A stretch of DNA of 10,249 nucleotides from an uncultured Collinsella sp. (lineage in GTDB: Bacteria; Actinomycetota; Coriobacteriia; Coriobacteriales; Coriobacteriaceae): contig USJQ01000022.1 in assembly GCA_900554985.1 (NCBI GenBank), forward strand, positions 1-10,249. Reading direction: 5' to 3'. The translations under genes were made by a program, and so were the position numbers. Positions 1 to 5,387 of the stretch are shown here, in pieces (the stretch's first letter is position 1; the number at the start of each line of letters is the position of its first letter). The notes below the pieces were generated by a model. That model saw nothing but the letters and a program-made list of their open reading frames with translations. It did not search any database and was not told the DNA's origin.

Positions 1-67
1 CTCAGCTGGATAGAGGGTCTGACTACGAATCAGAACGTCATAGGTTCGAATCCTATACGCCGCACCA
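1..67 (+). tRNA. tRNA-Arg(ACG), 5' end cut by window edge
   Basis: The sequence reads D-arm (CTCAGCTGGATAGAG), then anticodon stem TCTGA/TCAGA around the loop CTACGAA, giving anticodon ACG (arginine, CGN codons). The T-arm is ATAGG-TTCGAAT-CCTAT and the 3' acceptor strand is ACGCCGC, with discriminator A64 and encoded CCA at 65-67. About 10 nt of the 5' end (first acceptor strand, expected GCGGCGT) lie before the window. A terminator follows 9 bp downstream. The last 20 nt are duplicated 190 bp downstream. Confidence 0.95.
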
Positions 68-106
68 TTTGAGATTAAAGCTCCCGGCAACGGGGGCTTT
101 TCTTTT
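48..106 (+). repeat. 59-bp direct repeat, copy 1 (tRNA 3' end plus terminator)
   Basis: The repeat starts inside the T-loop of tRNA-Arg and runs through the CCA and the terminator. It is identical base for base to 238-296, an offset of 190 bp. Identity breaks at 47/237. On the right it breaks at 107/297, with three further matching bases beyond that mismatch. Repeats that begin in the T-loop and end past the tRNA resemble integrase attachment cores, but no integrase lies between the copies. Confidence 0.95.
77..106 (+). terminator. Rho-independent terminator of tRNA-Arg
   Basis: A stem of AAAGCTCCCG (77-86) and CGGGGGCTTT (91-100) with loop GCAA is followed by TCTTTT. It lies directly behind the tRNA. 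An identical second copy is at 267-296. Confidence 0.85.
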
Positions 107-243
107 ACGTAAACACCGCATGGATTCGAACCTCGGTCGAGGCGCGGGCGTAAAGAAAACGCGGAGCGTTTTTAGCCCGCGGGCGAGCACGCCGGCAGGC
201 GGGCGAAGCCGGTGCGGATCCGCGCAGCGGATGCGCGGAATCC
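107..243. repeat. hairpin-rich GC block between the two repeat copies
   Basis: Four successive inverted repeats fill almost the whole stretch. They are 131-142 (CCTCG/CGAGG); 143-181 (outer CGCGGGC/GCCCGCG, inner AAAACGC-GGA-GCGTTTT); 187-215 (GCACGCCGGC/GCCGGTGC, one bulge); and 216-243 (GGATCCGCGCA, loop GCGGA, TGCGCGGAATCC, one bulge). The block starts near GGATTCGAACC (122-132), the exact reverse complement of the tRNA T-arm core at 43-53. There is no credible coding frame. It could be a REP/MITE-like intergenic repeat or a structured RNA; its identity is not recognised. Confidence 0.7.
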
Positions 244-257
244 TATACGCCGCACCA
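238..257 (+). pseudogene. truncated tRNA-Arg 3' fragment
   Basis: Only T-loop nucleotides onward, the 3' acceptor strand and CCA are present. The anticodon and D-arms are missing, so it cannot be a functional tRNA. It is either a scar of recombination in the tRNA 3' end or what remains of a second tRNA-Arg copy. Confidence 0.75.
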
Positions 258-266
258 TTTGAGATT

Positions 267-296
267 AAAGCTCCCGGCAACGGGGGCTTTTCTTTT
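267..296 (+). terminator. second copy of the tRNA-Arg terminator
   Basis: The stem-loop and T-run are the same as at 77-106. It would stop any transcript that arises in, or reads through, the hairpin block at 107-237. Confidence 0.7.
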
Positions 297-300
297 GCGT

Positions 301-420
301 CAGCTTGAGTGCTTTCGTCCAAAGGGACGATTTCCTGTCGACTCGTGTAAGATTCCGAGTAGATGTCGCGACTTATTCGCGACCACTCCTTCTTCAAGCG
401 ACCGATCAGGGTGATATTTC
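301..420. promoter_or_regulatory. leader region of the TPR-like gene with two inverted repeats
   Basis: Two perfect dyads are visible: TCGTCC-N3-G-GGACGA (315-330) and GTCGCGA-CTTAT-TCGCGAC (365-383). A TAAGAT hexamer at 348-353 is a possible -10 element, without a convincing -35. AGGGTGA at 408-414 is the likely ribosome binding site for the GTG start at 421. The dyad just downstream of the putative -10 sits where an operator or 5'-UTR hairpin could act. Confidence 0.4.
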
Positions 421-2832
421 GTGGCAGAGCGTCCGACATACAAGCTCAGGTTTCTCGATCCCAAGAAGCGCTTTCCGGCGATGCCCGAGCAGCCTGCGGG
501 ACGCTCATATGGCGTAGTCTGGAAACTCTTTGGCGAGGATCAGCATGAATCTTGTTATGTCGTCGAATTTGTTGGCAAAAGTCATGTGTCGCTTTTGGGC
601 TACGTAAGCGTTTCGGGTGAGGTGTACAAGGTGGACCGCCCCGTCAGCGAGGCTCCGCTGCCCAACGATCCCGACATGGAACTGGTCCTTGACGAGTCGG
701 ACTCCGGTATTGGTGAGATTGTGGTTCGGGGAGCCAACGGCACGATGCGCGCGTGCGCGCGAACCGTCGGCTCTCCCGAAGGCCCCATGCGCGAGCAGTC
801 CGACCACGAGACATGGAATTCGACCCGCTCCCTTCCTTACGGCGAGTTCATGGCATCGATGTTCCTGCGCTACGTGATATTCGCTGACTTCGAAAATGCC
901 ATTGCGAGCACGGCGGACGCCGGCGGACTCGACGAGGGTATGCAAAATGTTATCGACAAGATCAAGCTCGTAAAGTTGCCCGAGCCGGTCGAGGTGTTTT
1001 TGGGCTTTAACACAGCACCGCTCCCTGATGCTATCGAGACGCTGCTTTACCGCGTTGACCATGCCGAGAATCCGAGCGGTATCGAGCGCTATGCCGCTGC
1101 CCTTATGAGTGAAATTGACTTGCCCCGCCTGCGCACCATCGCTGCCAAGTCCGAGATGAGCCTGGCTCGCATTGATCGTTCAAAGCTTTTCTATCTCAAT
1201 TTTGATCGTAGCCTGCTGGACCAGGACGAGATTGACATGCTGCTTGCCATCGAGTGCCGTCTCAACCGCCTCTCCGGCATCCTTGAGCGCATCGGGGCTG
1301 GATTGGTCCCCGCGGCCTCGTCGCCGAGCCTTGAGGGCTGCGCGCTCTTTGATGCGTGGCATATCGCTAAGACGACCAACGATGTTCCTCGACTGCTCGA
1401 TACGGCCTCGAGCGATAACCCGTGGGGCGAACCGGGTACGGTGGCTTGCCAGCCGGGCGGTGAGTGGGATGTGCGTACCCGCTTCGCGCGTATTGTCGAG
1501 GCGCTTAACGTGGTCACGCGGCTCGACTATACCTATCGGGCAAACGTTGCCGAGGGGATTATGCTCGTTCGGTTTGGGCAGTCTGTCGTTGATGCCATGC
1601 CGCAACGTGAATACGACGCTCAAGATGACGCCTGGCACGAGCTGGACGAGGACACGCGCACGATCTGGGCCGCGGAGCACGATGCGCGCGTGGCGCTCAC
1701 GCTTGCGGCAGCGTGTTTTGCCGCGGGCACCTGCATCACGCGCTGCTATGTGCAGATTGCTGCTCCCGACAGTGAGCAGGGCGAGTGCGTTGTCGCAACG
1801 TATTTCTTTGGGCGTGCGGCCTATCTGGCCGATTGCGTGCCTGTCGCCAAGGATCTTGAGAGCATGGACATGGACGATATGCCGTGCAAGCGTGTGCTTG
1901 AGGCGTATGAGTCAACCGCTCCGGAGACGATTGAGCCGGCGGAGGTTCATGCTCGTCCGCGTGATGACCATCGCATGCTGCCGCCGGCGCTGCGCGATCT
2001 GCTGCTTGCCGATAAGGCTGACGAGTTGGAGGTCATGGAAGAGGACGATGACCCATACGTGGCCCGTGTTGTTGAATTGCGCGAGCAGGCAAAAGTCGAC
2101 CGTACAGGTGCTTTTGAAGGTTTTTCCCGTCTTGTCGAGGAGTTGGAGGCTAAGTGCGCCGTCGCCGAGCTTTTGGCGACAGGTCCGGTTCAAACGCAGT
2201 TTTGTGATAACCAGCTGGTGCGCATGGTGCTACCGGTGTTGGAAGAAGACCGCTCTGTGCGAATCCTTCGTGCGCCCGATGCGCTGTACTTTGCCCAGCA
2301 CGAGATCTGCAGCTTTTACGCCGAGGTGCGCCATCTTTACGATCTGGCGCGCTCGTCCATGCAGTCGCACTTTGCGCTCATCAACGTGCTTGCGCGTCTG
2401 GAGCGCTTTGACGAGATTATCGAGGTGGCGCGCCACGGCCTACGTATTGCCAGCGATCGTTCTGCAATCGGCTACCTGTTCTATCGCTTGGCGTTTGCCT
2501 ATTGGAATTGCGATCAGCTCGACCTGGCGCTGGCTTGTTACCGTCTGGTGCCGCGCGGCGAGGAGTCGGGCAGCAGCGCGCTGGAAGAAATGCAGGGCCT
2601 TATGAACGAGATGGGCGTCAGCGAGCCTCCGACGTTCGAGGAAGCGGTCGAGACCATCCACAAGGCTGGACTAGAGCTGCCGCCAGTGTCCGCCGTGACG
2701 AATCAGCTGGCAGATGCCGCTGTGCAACTGGTCGACAACGGTTTCTTTTTCCTGGCACGCGGCTGCATCTTCCAAATGTGGCGCACCATGGGCAACGACG
2801 AGCTCGGCTCTCTCAACCGCTCGCTGGGGTAG
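421..2832 (+). CDS. large uncharacterised protein with C-terminal TPR-like repeats
   Basis: This is an 803-residue protein starting at GTG, chosen because AGGGTGA lies 6-7 nt upstream. There is no signal peptide and no long hydrophobic segment, so it should be cytosolic. It is acidic overall. I do not recognise the N-terminal 600 residues as a known family. A charged helical stretch (about 525-585, including a run EEDDD) precedes the C-terminal part. Residues about 646-711 look like two consecutive TPR-type helical hairpins (LINVLARLERFDEIIEVARHGL, then a second one built around YRLAFAYWNCDQLDLALACY, whose spacing is typical of TPR motifs). That suggests a protein-interaction scaffold, but no enzymatic role can be assigned. 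It is a single gene flanked by tRNAs with no operon partner. No frameshift is seen, and codon use matches its neighbours. The reading frame is very likely real; the function is unknown. Confidence 0.85.
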   Translation: MAERPTYKLRFLDPKKRFPAMPEQPAGRSYGVVWKLFGEDQHESCYVVEFVGKSHVSLLGYVSVSGEVYKVDRPVSEAPLPNDPDMELVLDESDSGIGEIVVRGANGTMRACARTVGSPEGPMREQSDHETWNSTRSLPYGEFMASMFLRYVIFADFENAIASTADAGGLDEGMQNVIDKIKLVKLPEPVEVFLGFNTAPLPDAIETLLYRVDHAENPSGIERYAAALMSEIDLPRLRTIAAKSEMSLARIDRSKLFYLNFDRSLLDQDEIDMLLAIECRLNRLSGILERIGAGLVPAASSPSLEGCALFDAWHIAKTTNDVPRLLDTASSDNPWGEPGTVACQPGGEWDVRTRFARIVEALNVVTRLDYTYRANVAEGIMLVRFGQSVVDAMPQREYDAQDDAWHELDEDTRTIWAAEHDARVALTLAAACFAAGTCITRCYVQIAAPDSEQGECVVATYFFGRAAYLADCVPVAKDLESMDMDDMPCKRVLEAYESTAPETIEPAEVHARPRDDHRMLPPALRDLLLADKADELEVMEEDDDPYVARVVELREQAKVDRTGAFEGFSRLVEELEAKCAVAELLATGPVQTQFCDNQLVRMVLPVLEEDRSVRILRAPDALYFAQHEICSFYAEVRHLYDLARSSMQSHFALINVLARLERFDEIIEVARHGLRIASDRSAIGYLFYRLAFAYWNCDQLDLALACYRLVPRGEESGSSALEEMQGLMNEMGVSEPPTFEEAVETIHKAGLELPPVSAVTNQLADAAVQLVDNGFFFLARGCIFQMWRTMGNDELGSLNRSLG

Positions 2833-2924
2833 GCGAAGCTTTCGAGGAGGAAAGGCTGCTAGGCAATTAGAAAATTTCCTCTTGCCCAACTTCGGCTGTT
2901 TGGTTACTATAGAACGGCTGTTAC
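2833..2924 (+). promoter_or_regulatory. promoter of tRNA-Ser
   Basis: TTGCCC (2882-2887) and TACTAT (2905-2910) are separated by exactly 17 bp, a good sigma-70-type pair. Initiation would fall near 2917, about 8 nt before the mature tRNA. Upstream, GAGGAAA (2846-2852) and TTTCCTC (2875-2881) form a loose inverted repeat with a 22-nt loop. It is too open to call a terminator for the preceding gene. Confidence 0.6.
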
Positions 2925-3015
2925 GGAGAGCTGACCGAGAGGCCGAAGGTGCTCGCCTGCTAAGCGAGTATGCCCCAAAAGGGCATCTGGGGTTCGAATC
3001 CCCAGCTCTCCGCCA
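2925..3015 (+). tRNA. tRNA-Ser(GCT)
   Basis: The acceptor stem GGAGAGC/GCTCTCC is perfect. The anticodon stem is CTCGC/GCGAG around loop CTGCTAA, giving anticodon GCT (serine AGC/AGU). The long variable arm typical of class II tRNAs (TGCCCC-AAAA-GGGCA) is present. The T-arm is TGGGG-TTCGAAT-CCCCA, the discriminator G, and CCA is encoded at 3013-3015. At 91 nt the length is normal for tRNA-Ser. Confidence 0.97.
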
Positions 3016-3029
3016 GTACGAATTTGAAG

Positions 3030-3054
3030 AAGGGTCCCATTTGGGGCCCTTTTT
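3030..3054 (+). terminator. Rho-independent terminator of tRNA-Ser
   Basis: AAGGGTCCC, loop ATTT, then GGGGCCCTT running into TTTT, 15 bp after the CCA. Confidence 0.85.
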
Positions 3055-3065
3055 ATTATCAAGAA

Positions 3066-3087
3066 TGGCGGCTGGGGATTCGAACCC
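3066..3087 (-). pseudogene. inverted partial copy of a tRNA 3' end
   Basis: CTGGGGATTCGAACCC (3072-3087) is the perfect 16-nt reverse complement of the tRNA-Ser T-arm at 2990-3005. It is preceded by TGGCGG (3066-3071), the reverse complement of the tRNA 3' tail CCGCCA (3010-3015). Only AGAG of the acceptor strand is missing between the two parts. Read on the minus strand, this is a T-arm joined to a shortened acceptor end with CCA. It lies just beyond the terminator of the minus-strand carboxypeptidase gene. It may be a remnant of a recombined tRNA end or att site. Confidence 0.65.
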
Positions 3088-3089
3088 TC

Positions 3090-3122
3090 AAAAAAGGAGG
3101 CATCCTTTCGGACGCCTCCTTT
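3090..3122 (-). terminator. Rho-independent terminator of the D,D-carboxypeptidase gene
   Basis: On the minus strand, AAAGGAGGCGTCC, loop GAAA and GGATGCCTCCTTT form a 13-bp stem with one mismatch, followed by a run of T (A at 3090-3095 on the plus strand). It lies 24 bp after the stop codon of the minus-strand gene. Confidence 0.9.
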
Positions 3123-3146
3123 CAGTGGACTTATTATTCTTGCGCC

Positions 3147-4538
3147 CTACACCTCGGGCGCCTTGGCGACGGTCTCGCTTTCTGCCGTGAGTGGGCGGTT
3201 GTCGATGCGACGGCCCAAGCGATCGAGCTTCACGAGCAGCCATTCAATGGGATTCGGCCCTGCGCCTTCCTCGTCGGCAACCAGGTCCATGACGGCGATC
3301 TTGGTGCCATCCTGCTTGAGCGTAACGCTGCCCACCTTGTCGCCCACATGCACCGTGCCCGAAAGATCGTCGTAGCTAACCTTTTCGGTCACCTCGCCGG
3401 CAAGGGAAAACACGGTCGCTTGCGCCGTAGGATCGGCGAGCGTGGCGTCGATCGTCTTATCCGTCCAGTCGGTTTGGCCAATGCGCGCCATAAGCGGGTT
3501 GCCGTTGGCGGTCTTTTCCTGCGTGTTGGCGATTGCGACCGTCACCTTGTGACCGTAGTACCAATTGGCAAGGGTTGCGGTATCGGCAATGCGCTGGTCG
3601 GTGGTGGTGGAGTTCAAAACGACGGTGTAGATCTCGTCGCCATCGCGGTTGTAGGCACCCGTAAAGCAATAGCCTGCATCATCGGTGGTGCCGGTCTTGC
3701 CACCGATGTTGCCATCTTGGCCTAGCAAATAGTTATGCGTGTCCATGGAATGCGAATGGTCGGTGCCGTCGGCGCCCGTGACCTCGATCCAGGAATCCTC
3801 GCTCGCTACGACCTCGCGGATCGTGTCGTTTTTCATGGCCTCTTGCATCATCAGCGCTACGTCGTGTGCGGTTGAGTGCATATCGCCAGCCCACTCATCA
3901 AAGTCCAGACCATGCGGGTTTTCAAAAAGCGTGCCGGTGCAACCGAGCTTCTTAGCGCGCTCGTTCATGGCTTTCACAAATGTTGCCTCGGCGTCTTTGG
4001 TCTTAGGGTCGATCTTCTTGCCCACATATTCGGCGAGCACGATGGCGGCGTCGTTGCCCGAGGGAATCATCAGGCCGCGCAGTGCCTGCTCCACGGTGAG
4101 CTCGTCGCCTTCGAGTAGGCCGGCTGTTGAATTGCCCACGGTGGCTGCGGCGTTGCTCACCGTGACCTTCTCGTCCATCTTGCAATTCTCGACGGTTAGG
4201 ATTGCGGTCATGACCTTGGTGATCGAGGCAATCTTGACCTGCTCATCGGCGCCGCGGGCATAGTAGACGGTGCCGTCTTTGCCCATGACGAGGGCATTGG
4301 TCGCATCGATATCGGGCAGGTTTTCGGCCGTGATGCCGCGCGCATCGGCGGTTTTGCCGCAAACATTGTCGGTCGTGAGCACTTGGGCGCCAGCGGCAAG
4401 GGCGATAGCGCAGACAAAGCCGGCGGCAAGCTGGGCTGAGCGCTTTGCAAAAGAGGTGAGGGACTTCACGGATTTCGCTTTCGACGGGATGGTCTCTTCT
4501 GGAACTAGAGTATATCGTTTGCCGGCGTCGGCGATCAT
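3147..4538 (-). CDS. serine-type D-alanyl-D-alanine carboxypeptidase (PBP5 / VanY_D family)
   Basis: This exported penicillin-binding protein removes the terminal D-Ala from peptidoglycan pentapeptides. Starting from the ATG at 4538 it has 463 residues. A basic stretch (KSLTSFAKR) and a hydrophobic segment (about 37-55) form the export signal. The catalytic motifs are in order: SITK (105-108, nucleophile Ser and Lys), SGN (160-162) and KTG (281-283). The region after about residue 350 fits the beta-rich PBP5 C-terminal domain, ending in a helix (IEWLLVKLDRLGRRI) that may contact the membrane. The start is uncertain. A TTG at 4580 and a GTG at 4469 are in frame, and none has a good Shine-Dalgarno. 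A TATACT hexamer (4509-4514) would favour the GTG, which gives a compact signal peptide. The gene is divergent from the VanRS-like pair, a likely regulatory link. It is serine-type, not zinc-type like VanX or VanY_A. Confidence 0.92.
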   Translation of the reverse strand: MIADAGKRYTLVPEETIPSKAKSVKSLTSFAKRSAQLAAGFVCAIALAAGAQVLTTDNVCGKTADARGITAENLPDIDATNALVMGKDGTVYYARGADEQVKIASITKVMTAILTVENCKMDEKVTVSNAAATVGNSTAGLLEGDELTVEQALRGLMIPSGNDAAIVLAEYVGKKIDPKTKDAEATFVKAMNERAKKLGCTGTLFENPHGLDFDEWAGDMHSTAHDVALMMQEAMKNDTIREVVASEDSWIEVTGADGTDHSHSMDTHNYLLGQDGNIGGKTGTTDDAGYCFTGAYNRDGDEIYTVVLNSTTTDQRIADTATLANWYYGHKVTVAIANTQEKTANGNPLMARIGQTDWTDKTIDATLADPTAQATVFSLAGEVTEKVSYDDLSGTVHVGDKVGSVTLKQDGTKIAVMDLVADEEGAGPNPIEWLLVKLDRLGRRIDNRPLTAESETVAKAPEV

Positions 4539-4666
4539 CGCGTGCGTGCGTGGCCCACATCCGCGCCCGAACGGGCACAAGGGTGCTTAAGGCCGACTTA
4601 ATCACCCACGCTTGTTGTGTGTGGCGTGCGTCGCCTCGGGCATAATGGAGCGCGAGAGGAGCACGC
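4539..4666. promoter_or_regulatory. divergent control region between carboxypeptidase and VanR-like gene
   Basis: CTTAA occurs at 4586-4590 and 4597-4601, an 11-bp period that also reads as the inverted repeat TTAAG-N5-CTTAA. OmpR-family regulators commonly bind direct repeats one helical turn apart. GCCCG-AA-CGGGC (4565-4576) is a further perfect dyad. CATAAT (4641-4646) is a likely -10 for the plus-strand gene; its -35 is poor (TTGTTG or TGTGTG near 4612-4623), consistent with an activator-dependent promoter and a very short leader. Confidence 0.4.
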
Positions 4667-5362
4667 ATGAACGAGCGCATTTTGGTAGTTGATGACGAGA
4701 AGGCCATCGCCGACTTGGTTGGTATCTACCTTACAAAAGAGGGCTTTGATGTCCAGATTGCCTATAGCGGGGCCGATGCTGCCAAGGCAATCCTGGAGCA
4801 GGAGTTCGATCTGGCACTGTTGGATGTCATGCTGCCCGATATCGATGGCTTTGAGCTACTGCGTACGATCCGTTCCAGCCATACCTATCCCGTGATCATG
4901 CTGACGGCGCGCGATGCCCAGCAAGACAAGATCGAGGGCCTTTCGCTTGGCGCGGACGATTACGTGGTTAAGCCGTTCCGTCCGCTGGAGCTCATCGCGC
5001 GTGTGCACGCTCAGCTTCGCCGCTACACCAGCTACGGTAGCCGCTCGCAGGCGGCCGAGTCGCCGACCATCCAGCTCGACGGCCTGGAGATCAACCGCGA
5101 TGCTCGTTCCGTAACGGTGGACGGTGCACCGGTGCGCCTCACGCCCATCGAGTATTCCATCTTGCTGTATCTGGTTGAGCATCGCGGCAGCGTGGTAGCC
5201 GTGGAGGATCTGTTCCGCGCGGTGTGGAACGAGGATTTTATGCCCGGCTCCAACAATACGGTGATGGTGCACATTCGCCACCTGCGCGAAAAGATTGGCG
5301 ACGACGCTCAAAAGCCGCGCTTTATCAAAAACGTCTGGGGCGTCGGCTACATAATCGAATAG
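4667..5362 (+). CDS. vanR: VanR-like OmpR-family response regulator
   Basis: This 231-residue, two-domain DNA-binding regulator starts at ATG with GAGAGGAG 6-7 nt upstream. Residues 1-118 are the receiver: acidic pocket D9/D10, phosphoacceptor D53 in LLDVMLPD, T80 and K102 in VKPF. Residues about 130-231 are the winged helix, including LTPIEYSILLYLVEHRG and the recognition region NNTVMVHIRHLREKIGD, ending GVGYIIE. Phrases such as ADDYVVKPFRPLELIARVHAQLRRY and SNNTVMVHIRHLREKIGD closely resemble remembered VanR proteins of glycopeptide-resistance clusters. It should be phosphorylated by the kinase encoded 25 bp downstream. The divergent carboxypeptidase gene is the most obvious target. Homology to VanR does not prove glycopeptide resistance: no ligase genes are present in the window. 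Confidence 0.93.
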   Translation: MNERILVVDDEKAIADLVGIYLTKEGFDVQIAYSGADAAKAILEQEFDLALLDVMLPDIDGFELLRTIRSSHTYPVIMLTARDAQQDKIEGLSLGADDYVVKPFRPLELIARVHAQLRRYTSYGSRSQAAESPTIQLDGLEINRDARSVTVDGAPVRLTPIEYSILLYLVEHRGSVVAVEDLFRAVWNEDFMPGSNNTVMVHIRHLREKIGDDAQKPRFIKNVWGVGYIIE

Positions 5363-5387
5363 CGCCTTTGATGGTGGGGAAGTGGAC

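Larger units (their letters stand above)
238..296 (+). repeat. 59-bp direct repeat, copy 2
   Basis: This is an exact copy of 48-106. It holds the last 20 nt of tRNA-Arg (238-257, including CCA) and a complete copy of the terminator (267-296). The first six bases (GAATCC, 238-243) also form the right arm of the last hairpin in the intervening block, so the junction sits exactly on a palindrome edge. Confidence 0.95.

Noticed and set aside
107..243. Possible CRISPR array
   Set aside because: The inverted repeats differ from one another and there are no regularly spaced identical direct repeats; the only direct repeat is the two-copy 59-bp unit.
53..439. Minus-strand open frame of 128 codons across the tRNA-Arg repeats
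   Set aside because: It reads antisense through the tRNA end, both terminators and the hairpin block. It has no ribosome binding site and no recognisable protein features.
1172..2605. 477-codon open frame inside the TPR-like gene
   Set aside because: It lies in a shifted frame of a gene with good start and codon pattern. Its Arg/Ser/Cys-rich composition is typical of an out-of-frame reading of GC-rich DNA.
2844..2849. Strong AGGAGG Shine-Dalgarno-like sequence after the TPR-like gene
   Set aside because: No start codon follows at a suitable distance and all frames close quickly before the tRNA-Ser promoter.
4509..4514. TATACT as a firm -10 for the carboxypeptidase gene
   Set aside because: No acceptable -35 is found at 16-18 bp, and it would require the GTG 4469 start, which lacks a ribosome binding site. 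Kept only as a note on start uncertainty.
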